Assembly (NCBI GenBank): GCA_001695595.3
Contig: MBPM02000009.1
Span: forward strand, 248,001-312,000
Direction of reading: 5' to 3'
From: Plasmopara viticola
Lineage: Eukaryota > Oomycota > Peronosporomycetes > Peronosporales > Peronosporaceae
DNA length: 64,000 bases
The translations under genes were made by a program, and so were the position numbers. Shown piece by piece: positions 39,401-50,940 of the stretch. The notes under the pieces were generated by a model. That model was not told the origin of the DNA. It saw only the letters and a program-made list of their open reading frames with translations, and did no database searches. Each line of letters begins with the position of its first letter. Positions within the stretch are counted from its first letter, which is position 1.

Positions 39401-39849
39401 CTCGCGGTCATACACGTGTCACTTTTAAAGCGAATGCACGCACAAAAATCTACAAGGTCAGCGAGAGCGCTGAAGTTGCTGGCGACGACTCCCATCCGTC
39501 GAACAATCATCGATTGCAATTCAGCCATATTAAGCTGACCTTCACAGCTCAACGCATGTGGCTTACTTCTCGCATCACACAAGAGTGTATGATCCAGTCT
39601 TCACGCACGCAAAGATTGAGCGCAAGAGCGATGACGAACTACGATGGACAAAAGACGTAGGACGGCGAAACAAGCTGTAAGACGCAACCTTACAGCTGTG
39701 ACGCAAGCATGCAGTAGAGAAACATAGGCTATTCTGTCTCAATCGCGTTGTACCCGGGGCGTTTACATACGCGCAAGAGCAAGCACAAATCGACAGCGAA
39801 GAGATAGTACTTCAAGGTCGAGAAGGCCTCGCATGCGCAAAAGTCAAAA
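33401..39849. other. Gene-free stretch with possible unidentified relics
   Basis: I recognise no gene. Two minus-strand areas look more protein-like than their surroundings: 36401-36836 (two frames that join by a shift near 36600) and 37667-38059 plus 38858-39582, which are richer in G+C. None shows a motif I can name. A 14-base T run lies at about 37027-37040. The region is probably a patchwork of old insertions. Confidence 0.5.
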
Positions 39850-40690
39850 ATGACGACCGCCGTAGCCGACTTCTGCGCAATCGACATGCGTGCATTCGAA
39901 GCGGTCGCCGGCAAGGGCATGGAGGAACTGATGCAGATCGCTCTCGATATCGGGACGGCGTCTACCGGTCGCATCGAGGTCAACGATCTGCTCTCTCGGC
40001 GTCGCGTGCACTCTCGACCTGTGGACGGACTCAGTCAAGAAGGCGTCGTACATGTCCATCACGGTGCGTTACATCGACGATAAGTTCACGCTGCACGCCT
40101 GCACGCTGCATGTCAAACCGATCCACGACGCGAGCCACACCGTTGTAATGGTTAAGACAGCGTTCAAGGACGGCCTGAAATTGTTCGACATCTCGACGGA
40201 TGACTTCGATCAGGATATCGTGGTCTCGGACAGCGGGTCGAACTGCTGCAGATCCGAGGGCATTACGTTCAAGTTCACGTGATTCGTCTGCATCAATCAA
40301 AAACTAGCCACCATCCTGACGACCGTCGTGAACTAGACAACTAAGACGACCAACGGAGTCAAGGGCTTGCCGTTCTACCGGTTTTAAGACACTCTGGGCT
40401 TGGATGCGCTGTTCAGGCTGATTGACCAGGCTAAAAAGCTCGTCAAATTCTTTAAGCGGTCCAAATTGCAGTCTCTGCTCACCAAGACGCTCAAGCAGGC
40501 GAACGCAACCCGCTGTAACTGGCCGCTTCGCTGCCTGAACAGCACCTATGATATGTTCGACGAGGTCGTCGATCTGCTCAACAGCAACATAGACGACCTC
40601 GAAGCGTCCTATCATGTCTTGAAACTTTTGTGGAGACGGTGCTCGAGAAACACGACGATGATACCGTTCACGGATAGCTGGCTAAAATGA
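39850..40690 (+). pseudogene. hAT-family transposase relic
   Basis: Read across frames, this resembles the BED/hAT transposases common in oomycetes. An early block reads FCAIDMRAFEAVAGKGMEEL. Next comes LDLWTDSVKKASYMSITVRY, the conserved DLWTD...SY segment, and then IVVSDSGSN, the second acidic block. A later block has KLQSLLTKTLKQANATRCNW and STYDMFDEVVDLL, matching the ATRWNS-type region with Trp replaced by Cys-Asn-Trp. Frame changes occur near 40060 and stops near 40280 and 40335. The C-terminal dimerisation region was not recognised. The G+C-rich composition differs from the flanks. No terminal repeats were found. Confidence 0.72.
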
Positions 40691-43600
40691 ATGTCTGGGA
40701 ACGTTACTGTCTTCACTCCATTAGTTACGAGCCCTCCTAGGAGCAATGGTTTTGGCTTAATGTCGGCAAAATCGACTCGGACAAGTTGAACTTTGTACCA
40801 GAACCTCTATAGCATTCGTCTTCGAGCTCGAGCTGTGCTTGAAGGCTCAGAAGTGTTGAATAGTCTATAAATAATGTGCCCTTACTGGTGTGGCCTGCAT
40901 TTGCCATGATTTTCGTGGAAGAGCAATAGGTTTTCGAGTCAAGACAAAGGACAGTGAAGAGAGCAGTTCGCCTTGCTTCACTAGCCGCGTCATGACAAAA
41001 TGCGCTTGTGGGTCAGTTTACAGAGGGTTGATCCAACAAAGGATTCTGTGCCATTCCCATACCTGAAACACGTAGCCACAGTTGACTAGGTCGAACGCCT
41101 TCTTACTGTTCAGGAACGGCGCATCCGGTTCTTAGTCTAGACTTGCCAAGAGTTTTTGAGTATCTGCAAATAAACGGGCGTGATGATGGATTGATTGATG
41201 CTCGACAATTCGCCCTTGGTCGAGGCGAATTACTTAAGGGTTACTTGCTGTTGTCGATACGTCAGCGCCTTAAATAACACCTTCACGTCAGGACTCATTA
41301 AGTGCTTTCTATGTCCAGACGCGCGCCACCTCGTCAAAGTTTTAACATGTGCTCTTCTAGGTCTATTAGTGAACTGATCTAGTGCTGATGAATCCTAAAG
41401 CTTTCGAATTGCTGATGTTATCAATTAACTACTTAAATGCTGATTTGAGTCTCAGCAGCTCATTTCTGCTTTCTTCATTTAAAAGGCTTCGGATAAATGT
41501 CGCATATTCTCTAGAATCTAAAAGCGCCGCACCCTCTAAAAACTATATACTAATATATAATATGTCTGATTTGTATCTTTTTATTCGTTTTTGCATGTAG
41601 TTCAATGATCGGATTAAAATTGTTGAGTGATGATGGAGACACCTGGTATTGTTACAGCAATTATATATTGAGCCTAGCTTCTCAGTCAGACTAACTCCTT
41701 TTCAGCATGGTATAGATTAGAGCACCCCAAGTCTTTCAAGTAAAGGCCCAAAGAATTGTTCTCCAGATAAATGATTGAAGGGGATAGGCACGACTATCGT
41801 GCAAAAGCCAACTAATAATGTCACACAAGCATACCACGAGGAAGTCCAACAAATACGGACATACTTGTCAGCATAGGCATCAATTTTAGCAAAAAGGCCG
41901 ACGTAGAGAAGGGTATTATGTGGAAGCCTGTCGAATAATGATTTTGCTGAACACTTTTCTTTCAGAACATTGAAGCTGTCCTTACGATGGTCTACATGAA
42001 CGTCGATCGCAAAATTTACATAATCTGTGCAAAATATAGACGCCGATCATTAAGATTTCGTGTTCTTATCAATTGAAACGTTAATCATGGAAAAATCGGC
42101 AATCTCCTTTTTTGCTTGCAGCCAAACATCACTTAATCGTAGCCATTACCGTTCTTTCTCGAGCACTTGTCCTTCAAGACATCACCATATTCGCGTTCCT
42201 ACAATCTTAACATTTATTGCTGCTTTCCAGCTATTAAGACTGTAGCATGATCTGCAATACAAGCTTGTCTTTTTGCATCGTGCACTGGCGGACCAAATTC
42301 TGGTCTTCCGAAGCACCGTATGTAGACTATGATACATGTCAATAGCAGGCTCACGATTTCGGGCTTTTCTGCTTTTTTTCCTTTTGCTTCATTCCTTAAC
42401 ACATTGTCGACATCAATTCATCGCATGACTTGTGGAGCCAGTGAACCATGAAGTGTAGCATATGAGCTACATGATGTGCAGCATACAAATACCAGGAGTA
42501 TAGTATCAGCAACTTTCCCGCAGAAAGAAAGTATTCAATTTCGGCAAACAAAATCATGCGATTGTTATTTTCTACTTAAATTTTTTTTATATACAATACT
42601 TATACTGTCAATTACACGAACCTTTGCAAATGTAAGCTAAAGAACTGAATGCCTCGTATTTTTGTCGTGTGTATGGCGGACGTGTGTGGCTGTCAAAACT
42701 TCAACTATCTCTGGCCTAGCGTTGTCGTTGCACTTCCTCGTGAAAAATGTTTGCTTGTATAGTACACGTAGCACTTAAAGGAGCGCACATTAGAATTTGA
42801 ATTTTGTACTGCAAGACCAGCGATATGTCACCTTTACATGATCACTCTGTACAGCACCAAAGCTTTAAAGTGGCCTGTCGTTTACGCGTGAGCGACACCG
42901 TGCTTCTCATGTACATAAGCATCTGTACCGGCAGCTCAAAATATGTTTCATTGGTGCCAAGGGTCAACCTGAATTTTCGACCTACCCATTTTAGTTGCAA
43001 TCTAAAGTGACAATACTTGGTCTGTTCGCGCTGAGCATACAGATATTTAAATAATGGCGTTGATCTTGCTGAGCAAGTCGCAAAAGATAGCAGAGATCAA
43101 CTACTCTATATCCAGATAAGCCCTTGTGTACTACATATAAAGCTGGACTATTTGCGCTGATTTGTTATGAATTCAGACTAAATGGAGCCCTGTGATAAGC
43201 GTACTATTAATTAAACGTCTCAGCAACGCATTTGATCAGAAATGCTGTAAAATTAAATCGTGTCACAGTAAGTGCATAAGGCCGGGCGACGTGTGTGCAA
43301 GTTTATGGATGAAGGAGTGCAAAGCGTGGCGATGCTGACGCTTCCTCGCCTCCTCGAATTAAGTACGACCTTGCTTCGGACGTTGGTGCGTCAACAAGAC
43401 TGTTTTAATGCGTACATATATTTTTAATGCGACACTCGACTGAAGATGCTGTCCTGACGTTGGGAATGCATGGGTTCGATAGGTTCTGCCCACATACGCT
43501 ATAGTATTGTCCGGTAGTCCGATTGTCGCAGACGTCGTTCGCTAAATCTTTGCGATTCGCAAGCATCGCGAGTCAACGCTCTTCGGACGTCTCGTCTGCT

Positions 43601-43747
43601 TCCGTTCAGCCCATCGTGTTCATCACCCGCCCAAAAGCAATTATCGATCTCCTAAAGCGTGCGCATGACGATAGAACGCAAGTTCAGGATAGCCACTTTA
43701 TTATTTTCTACTTGGTAGCATCGTGGACGTCAAAAGTCACGACAATT
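40691..43747. other. Gene-free stretch upstream of the first antiporter
   Basis: The first 250 bases may still be the tail of the hAT relic. Beyond that I see no gene. Just upstream of the antiporter ATG, at about 43694-43712, CCACTTTATTATTTTC loosely resembles the oomycete initiator plus flanking element, which would give a very short leader. This is only suggestive. Confidence 0.5.
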
Positions 43748-46408
43748 ATGGCGCTTTGTGCTTACTTAAGGCGTCAATTAGGCGCACGTGAATTGATAAT
43801 GTTCTTAATTGCGCTTTCGCTGGTCATTGTTGTTACTTCAGGCTACACGCCGCTTCGAGACAGTACCGACCACGACAATATACTTCGCCGCTTAAATGGT
43901 GGAGGGGGAGAAGACAAGGACAAAACATTGCCGTTCAACTCGTGGAGTAATTGTATCGACACTTTTCAATACGTTGGTGCCTTTATTGTCGTGCTGGTTG
44001 CTGCGCACCCGCTCGGTCTGTTTTTCCCCAAATATTTCAAACTACCGCTCATTACGGGGTACCTCTTCATTGGAATCATAGCAGGCCCCTTTGCCTTTAA
44101 ACTCCTGTCAAGTGACGTTGTCAAGATGTTATCAAAATACGTCAGTGCTCTTGCACTCTCGTTCATCTCGGCTCAAGCTGGGCAAGAGATTTATCTTCCC
44201 GAACTTCGTCCGATTCTCTCTTCCATTGCAAAGTTACTCGCTTCGATGTACGTCACATCCATGATCATCCAGACAAGTGGCATCTTAATCTTTGAAGAAA
44301 TGTTTTTCTATCGCGACGAGACTTTCAATTGCCAATTGGGTATTGCCCTCATGTTTGGCTCCATTTCCGTTCTTGTGTCGCCTGGTACCGTGATGGCCAT
44401 CAAAATTGAGCTCAACAGTGTTGGTCCCTTTACGAGTCTTATGCTCGGAGCCACGATGACGGCCGAGTTTATCGTGCTCATCTCATTCTCAGTTGCACGC
44501 ATTGTGACGTCCATTTATTGTGCCAAGTTGGAAGTGTCGATGCTGAATTTACTCTTCACCATGTCGATTGTAGGGTCCAATATATTGGTGGGAGTCGTTC
44601 TCGCTGGTGTAACTCTGATGATTTTCAAGATTCCAGGTGGCGAGTCTCATCACGGACACGACGAAGAACATGGCGAGGACGCGTATTCAAACCACAATGA
44701 CTCTAACGTGGTTTCCTCATATGATCAGCAATACGCTCCTGACTCTTGTTGCCTGTCACCAAAATATGTGCTTGCTCTCAAGGGGTTTCTATGGTTGTCG
44801 ATGGGCTACATGTTTTACATTTTCAGCTCGCTATTTGCTGAAGCAACGGCAGCCATGTTTGGCTTGTCGTGGGAAGTTAAGTTTGAAGGGTTATTGGTGC
44901 TCATGGTCGCATCGTGCATTGCGGGCCACCATGAGCCCATTCGTCATGACATGCATGTGATTCTCGACACGGCAGCACCGTACATGTTTTTACCTTTCTT
45001 TGTGATGACGGGTGCGGCTTTAAAACTCGACCAAGTTATTGCCGCTGTGCCACTCATGACCCTCTACATTATATTGCGCTACATTTCCATCTTTATTGCT
45101 TGCTACTGTGGTGGTCGCTTTATTCTCAAGCTGACGCCACGACAATACAATAATTTATGGCTCACGTTGACACCCCAAGCTGGTGTGGCCCTCGGTCTCG
45201 CCAGTGAAGTGCAAGCCATGAGTGACGAGTCGTGGGCTGCCGAAATCTCGGCAACTATTGTGGCAGCGGTCGTAATGAATCAGATCATTGGTCCCGTCTT
45301 GTGTGGAAAAGGATTAGGGAGTGCGGGTGAAACCCATAAAGATCGGATGATGGCAGCAGAAGGCCTCAATGGCGACATGGACAGTCTGGACAAAGGCATT
45401 GACGGCAGTGACTTTAACAAAAGCATGCTTGTTCCCAGAATTAGTTACGCTTTTAATGCTCGGCCCAGTCACTTTGAATCTCGTCGTACAATGGCCAGCC
45501 GTGGCGGCCCTTCGTTGTTCAATAAATTGCAAAACGCCATCGTGATTGGTGACGATGAAGTGGCATTTGAAGTAGCACTTGGCTTGTCCTTGTACGGTGC
45601 CCATGTCACTGTACCCCTATTGGATAAAACGTGTACCGACAAATGGCGGCGAATGAACGACACGATTCTACAGCGAAGCGATCTCATTTCGTATAAAAAC
45701 ATTTTAAAAGACCGGGATAGTGCGCAAACCATGTCGACGGCAGACGTTATCATCTATACGGGGGACGCCAATCGTACGCGCGAAAATGTACTAATGCTCA
45801 AGACGTTAATGGGTGAATCCCACCCGCGAATGATTGCCTTTGTCCCGGACTCAAAATTCAGCAATGAGATGAAAAAGCAAGGCGTCTTGGTCATCCAGCC
45901 ACCGATTGCAATGGCCAACATTGCTACACGTATGGCTCTATTGGATGAAAAGCTCGCGGAATCGCTGTCGAACGAAACTAGTACGACCAGTGATTTCAGT
46001 ACAGCAGCCTACTTTTTGCACGCAAACCAATCTGATTTGTCGGACATGCGATTTGAAGGCCGTCGATTGGCTTTAAATCACAACGTAGTGAACCATCACT
46101 CCGTCGACTACGATCGTCTGGCAGAGGCTCTCCGTTCAGAGCAGTTGCCCATGCCACCGCCACCACAACGTGTTGCAATGTATGGGATTTCAGCGGCGGC
46201 CGGACACGACCCTTTTTATCAAGACAGGAATCCATCCGAGTTTTTTGTCATGCACGACGAGCATGATGGACATGAAGTGATTATGAACACGCACTTGTCG
46301 TCTCGAGGACATCCAAGTTTCAGTAACCAGCGACCGTCGATTGCATTTGGCTCGAATCATTTGCTGAGTGTGAGACGCACGCTTAAAGGGAACAGAACGC
46401 CGCTTTGA
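43748..46408 (+). CDS. CPA2/Kef-like cation:proton antiporter with TrkA-N-like domain (copy 1)
   Basis: 886 residues from the ATG at 43748. The frame is open further up to a TTG at 43523, but the paralog at 61854 also starts MAL at this place, so 43748 is preferred. Residues about 15-32 are hydrophobic, a signal peptide or first membrane helix. About 60-290 and 330-540 hold roughly a dozen membrane segments typical of Kef/KEA/TMCO3 exchangers, which swap K+ or Na+ for protons. A His/Asp/Glu-rich loop (about 297-320) separates the two halves. A soluble domain follows at about 596-720 and starts NAIVIGDDEVAFEVALGLSL, a Rossmann-type (TrkA-N/RCK) fold that normally senses nucleotide or ions. The tail contains MPPPPQR. 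The Gln-Asp pair of Kef proteins appears to be Ala-Glu (TAEF). The ion and the membrane in which it acts are not determined by the sequence. Confidence 0.92.
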   Translation: MALCAYLRRQLGARELIMFLIALSLVIVVTSGYTPLRDSTDHDNILRRLNGGGGEDKDKTLPFNSWSNCIDTFQYVGAFIVVLVAAHPLGLFFPKYFKLPLITGYLFIGIIAGPFAFKLLSSDVVKMLSKYVSALALSFISAQAGQEIYLPELRPILSSIAKLLASMYVTSMIIQTSGILIFEEMFFYRDETFNCQLGIALMFGSISVLVSPGTVMAIKIELNSVGPFTSLMLGATMTAEFIVLISFSVARIVTSIYCAKLEVSMLNLLFTMSIVGSNILVGVVLAGVTLMIFKIPGGESHHGHDEEHGEDAYSNHNDSNVVSSYDQQYAPDSCCLSPKYVLALKGFLWLSMGYMFYIFSSLFAEATAAMFGLSWEVKFEGLLVLMVASCIAGHHEPIRHDMHVILDTAAPYMFLPFFVMTGAALKLDQVIAAVPLMTLYIILRYISIFIACYCGGRFILKLTPRQYNNLWLTLTPQAGVALGLASEVQAMSDESWAAEISATIVAAVVMNQIIGPVLCGKGLGSAGETHKDRMMAAEGLNGDMDSLDKGIDGSDFNKSMLVPRISYAFNARPSHFESRRTMASRGGPSLFNKLQNAIVIGDDEVAFEVALGLSLYGAHVTVPLLDKTCTDKWRRMNDTILQRSDLISYKNILKDRDSAQTMSTADVIIYTGDANRTRENVLMLKTLMGESHPRMIAFVPDSKFSNEMKKQGVLVIQPPIAMANIATRMALLDEKLAESLSNETSTTSDFSTAAYFLHANQSDLSDMRFEGRRLALNHNVVNHHSVDYDRLAEALRSEQLPMPPPPQRVAMYGISAAAGHDPFYQDRNPSEFFVMHDEHDGHEVIMNTHLSSRGHPSFSNQRPSIAFGSNHLLSVRRTLKGNRTPL

Positions 46409-47053
46409 GGCATGATGTCTGTTTTCGTTGATTGTTTGGTATCGACCCCTCGTTCGTGAAATCAAGTGTAAGAATCGTGTGTAATGTTGCGTAAAATTAA
46501 AAAAAGCTGGCCTATAATGGCGAGGAATTTTGTGGGAACCATCCCATATTATATGTGGAACCAAAATATGATGAACATTGGAAAAAATATACCTATTTTC
46601 AAATCTACCTTTTATCACAACTTTTCCTGAAAGAATATTACCTACAAAAATAAATAATTATTGAAAACGAGAAAGACAAAGAAATTTATCTCACTCACTA
46701 AAAGAATATACTTTTATGCTGCGCATTACTGGTGCATCGACGCTTGTTGTGTCCCACTTGACCACAGCTGCCGCATCGGCAGCGCGTCAACCTATCAATG
46801 TAGCATGCTGTGATTCGTTTCGATTCTTTTTAGGTCGACCTTTTCTTTTGAACGAATTTGATGGAAGATGCTCACTTTATACCGGTTCACTTTTTGTCAC
46901 AAATGGCTTCACTTCGAGTGCTTCATCGTAGGCGAGTAGATACGTTTTGGTTGACCACGAATCCCTAAATAACAATTTTGCACATGACAGGTGATTTGAA
47001 AACTTGAGCGCTGCTATGAGGTGTCAACTTACACCATTAGCTTGTTCGTCAAT
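46409..47053. other. Intergenic stretch after antiporter copy 1
   Basis: It holds the 3' end of the antiporter transcript, with A-rich sequence near 46495-46510, and otherwise no feature that I can support. Confidence 0.5.
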
Positions 47054-48399
47054 TCAAACCGACACAACAAACAATGAAGTTAAAGTTGGACATACTTGAA
47101 GTGTTTCCTTGTACATTTTAATTATTGAAGCGATGCGACTGGCAGCATAAGACGTAACCACACCCCATTGTTCGGTCTGTCCAGCAAATTCGAGCCACTT
47201 CGTACCGACATAGCGTTCAATTGCCATCATACAATCCACGATCGGCATTTCACGGAGTTTTCCAGCGCGTTATTCATGAATTCAACGTTATTGGAGGTAA
47301 GCATTCCGTATCGTGAGCATGGATTATGGGCAATGGACCACTTCCCATACCCAGCGTCAGCCAGCCATTTGACTGCCTCGCGATTTAGCTTCATCAGGTC
47401 TTCTTCTTTGGCTTCGTACGATTGCCTGGTTTTGTGCACGTGCTGAGCCCCATGCATGTTCCTTCAACGTCTTGTTTCTAAACTTAAGATTAAAATTCTC
47501 CATGAGTTGACGTAATCAAAGAAATGTGGTGTCTCTTTGCCATTTTCTGTCAATGCTACACGAACCCATTGTCACGATCAGATATACCGAAGGATGAAAA
47601 TATAGGTAAATGCTGGAACAGGAACTTGATAAACCACGCTTAAGTTGCTATAGTCTCACTGCTGATGGATGCGACTGCAACAATCTAAATCTCACTGTTT
47701 CTTTTTTTGAGACACGCCACCAACAGCAAACCTCTAACTTTGTTCTCGAGAAAGGTGCCATCCAGTGCCATGCCGCGTAATGCATATGGAGCAAACGCAT
47801 GAAATCCTTGCGTATAGCCAATTGCTGTCCGCAAAAAATAAAAACCGCATGCCGGCGTTTTTCAAGTGCTTCGCAGTACGACAGAATAAATTGGAATTGA
47901 TTTAAATTGTCATCATAAAATTCTTCCATAAGCTTTTTGCAAGCGTTCACACAGTGGTCGTACGTCACAAATATTCCCATGCCGTCTAGATGATCACGAA
48001 TGATTACTGGCGACAGGTTTCGGCAATAGGTATGCACCATTTTACGCACGACATCACTTTGCGCCAGCTGTTTTGCCGTAAGCGCACGTCGAGCATCCCG
48101 CGAGTGGAGATATTGATGTAACACCACATACGTGCGTGCCTAATTGTGTCGGAGGTCCGAAGCTCTTTTCATACGCAAATCGAACCATAAATCAACATGA
48201 TGCATTCGAGCACACAGATTTGTATCGACGGAAGGCGCTTTGAGTAACCACGTATGCACGGCAAACACGGCGATTGTACTCGATAACCGCCCGTTTCGCA
48301 TCTTCTCGACTCTTGTAGATTTGGGTAAAATAAATTAACTTTGTTTGATGAACTTACGTCGGACATTTGCATCTTGACCATCTCTTTAAAGCTGCCCAA
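47054..48399 (-). pseudogene. Mutator-like (MULE) transposase relic
   Basis: On the minus strand, conserved MULE blocks appear in order across several frames. They are EYNRRVCRAY near 48270; NQFQFILSYCEALEKRR near 47890; then MALDGTFLENKVRGLLLVA near 47770-47710, which holds the first catalytic Asp of the DDE triad (DGTF). After stops come RYGMLTSNNVEFMNNALE near 47290, the C-terminal signature (normally SNNVES.N), and MAIERYVGTKW. There are at least three frameshifts and stops near 48140, 47690 and 47645. GTAAGT at 48357 with an AG near 48311 suggests that the parent gene had a small intron. No terminal repeats or SWIM zinc finger were recognised. Confidence 0.78.
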
Positions 48400-50585
48400 G
48401 GTTGCATGCGGTAAAAGTACTATTTAAAGGTATAATTTCTCTATTTTTAATTTCTTACATGCGTATTTTCGCCAATGTTGCTTATTGCTAGGTACGTTTT
48501 TTTGCTTTTCATCATTTTTAAAAGAAGTGTTTTCTCCATTTTATTGAAAAAAGGTATATATTATTCATTCTCCCATACGTAAAAAAAAGTCGTTATCGGT
48601 GAAAAAACGTTCACCAGAAAATCTTCAATTTTGTCCTGACCTCCTGAGCACTTTATGATCAGCCCTATACCTATAATGTGTATAGATTTATTTACAAAAA
48701 GAAAAATTACGAAGTCCTGCTGCACGAGATCTTGCATCACAAAAATATCCAGTAGTCATTTCTAACCATGGTATGCCCAGAGCTTGTCCATGTAAGATAC
48801 CCGTGCTGTTGAAATCTTCAATTTTCGCAGCCAGGTCTATTTTGACTCCGGGGCCATCTCGTAAGACAGTTCAAAAAGAACGAAATCTTTTAGGCTACCG
48901 TCTTTAAAGCACCAATCAATCAATGTTTAATTGACTGCAATCGTTAGCTGGCGCGCAAAAAGCTTCGACTCTTTTAATTCTTGTCAAAATGCGAAATGCT
49001 CATCCGCATTCTCGTATGCGTACATGTGAAGTATGGCAGTTCACTGGCGCTAGTGTCTTTTTTCAAAAGCTGTCAGACTTTCAAGGAATAAGTTTCTATG
49101 GTTTGTACCAACCACACACCTAATTATCCTCTAGTATCCCTACTGGTGACCAGCGTTTTTCTAGTCTTAGAGCGCGGCTTCTGGCACCGACTCTTTCAGC
49201 CCATAGGCAAGATAAGTGTCTGCCTGTGACTGTACTCGTCCCTTAAAAAGAGTTCTGATCGCCTCTTCCGTCATCGCTGCCTGCACTCTTTAATGTATAC
49301 TGCGAGGCGGAGTTAGCTTTAAACATTGTCGACATGACTTGTTTGGTAAGTAGTATCTCAGTATTGGATTTTATCGAGCGGTCCAGATTTTTAGCAGAGA
49401 AAAAAAAACGTTTATATCAGCCGTTTTATCGGATCCAAAAGAGCTAGCAAATCTCTCGAGCAACGCAAGCTGCACGCCGAACAAATGCGCGAAAATAATG
49501 GTTCTTGCCATACCGGAAGATTTGCAAGTCTTCAATTTGACATTTTACTCGCGTAGGTGCTGCCTCGGATGACATGCATTGTTAAATAACGGGGCACATA
49601 GTGGTTTTCGCAGACGAGATGTGCAGGAAGCTCGAGATAATTCGATTGGCAACTTCGATTTGAAAATCTTAGTGCGAAATAGAATGCAAATTAGCGACCT
49701 ATATAATTAACAAATAATTGCATATTTTATTCAATTGATAAGCAGCTAAGTTTCTTCTCCAATTTTTAGCAGATACTCTGTCACGATCTGACATCTTCTG
49801 CGGTACCTCAGTAGATAAATCGGTATGAATATATGTGAGGTCCTTGTGTGCATTACTGTTCTAAGGCTTCTGATTAAAGCCGAATTTACAACACAATTGT
49901 TTGCCTTTACGTTTTGATCTATTCAATTTATTCGAGATTACTCAGTTTGTATGTTTCATGGACAAATCAAGACAACGGCCCATTTTATTTAAAGGGACAA
50001 TATTATTCTCTCCGTAGTCAAGAAATTCCACCTTAGCGGGTACGATCTTAGATGACCTGGTGCGCGGTCTTATTTAGAAAACTGGCCTAAAAGATGGGCG
50101 CTAACCCGTGTTGCCACTTAAATTTGTGTTTTTGTACTAAGTTGAAACAAAGAATAGCTGTGAAACTTTTTCTTCGGAGAGCATCGACTTCTACCAGCGC
50201 TCACGTTCTCTTGTCTGCAAACAAGGATGACTTGAGCTTTATGATAATAGTCTTGCATCAAGACAGTTGAAACTTTTAATTACTAAAGTGCCACTACTAG
50301 AACAACTTAATGGTTTATCGGCGACAGAATGGTGGGCCCGTATCGCACTTTACTTTTGATAATGTAGACATAAGACCAACTTCGTGTCAGAAACGAAATG
50401 TCATTCAATCGCTACCTCGAGAGCAATGTGGGTTTATAAATGCCTTCTTCACTGAAAAAGGCTCTGAATGGCACAATAAAAGTCGACAGCTTCGCACTTT
50501 TCACTAAATTCTGTATTCGAAGACCGAACAAAGCTGGACATTCGCTCAGACACTTCTTTTCAAAAAAAGACGCACTGCTTGGGAA
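48400..50585. other. Gene-free stretch
   Basis: I see no gene. A short segment near 49060-49085 (AAAAGCTGTCAGACTTTCA) recurs in altered form near 56255-56275, marking another old dispersed repeat. Confidence 0.5.
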
Positions 50586-50940
50586 TTGTCCGGGTGCACG
50601 TTTGATAATCCACAGCATTTGGTCGATACTCACTATGGTATTCGAGAGAAGAGTTTAATCGTGCCCTTCAAAGCGATCGATGGTCCAAGTGACATGCTAC
50701 GGAAGATGTCAGTGATACCGCAAGGGCTATCAACTGCACCAACTTCACTTAATCGTTTGGTTTGTTTGGTCATGCAATTGTTTCAAATATCCCAAGCTCT
50801 TATTTAGGCATGTTTTGACGAACTATTCTCCATAGTCACTATAGAGAAGATAAGTTGGTTCTCAAAGTTCATCCAGGAACATGAGGCACATACTTGAGGT
50901 CATGAGGATTAAAATAGCTTCTTTAATGGACAAAGTATAA
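50586..50940 (+). pseudogene. Ty3/gypsy reverse-transcriptase relic
   Basis: A fragment matches the core of the oomycete gypsy reverse transcriptase. AIDGPSDMLRKMSVIPQGLS followed by TAPTSLNRLV corresponds to the family's S-P-x-GML-W-x-VMPQGLSNAPATFNR block. A TAA precedes CFDELF, the position of the catalytic YFDD box, where the second Asp is Glu. Downstream, RHILEVMRIK matches the conserved RxVLxxMR helix. Nothing else of the element (protease, RNase H, integrase, LTRs) was recognised, so it is a small remnant. Confidence 0.75.

Noticed and set aside
43523..43747. Upstream extension of antiporter copy 1 from a TTG
   Set aside because: Non-ATG start. The paralog begins MAL exactly at the position of the ATG at 43748, and the extra 75 residues have no counterpart there.
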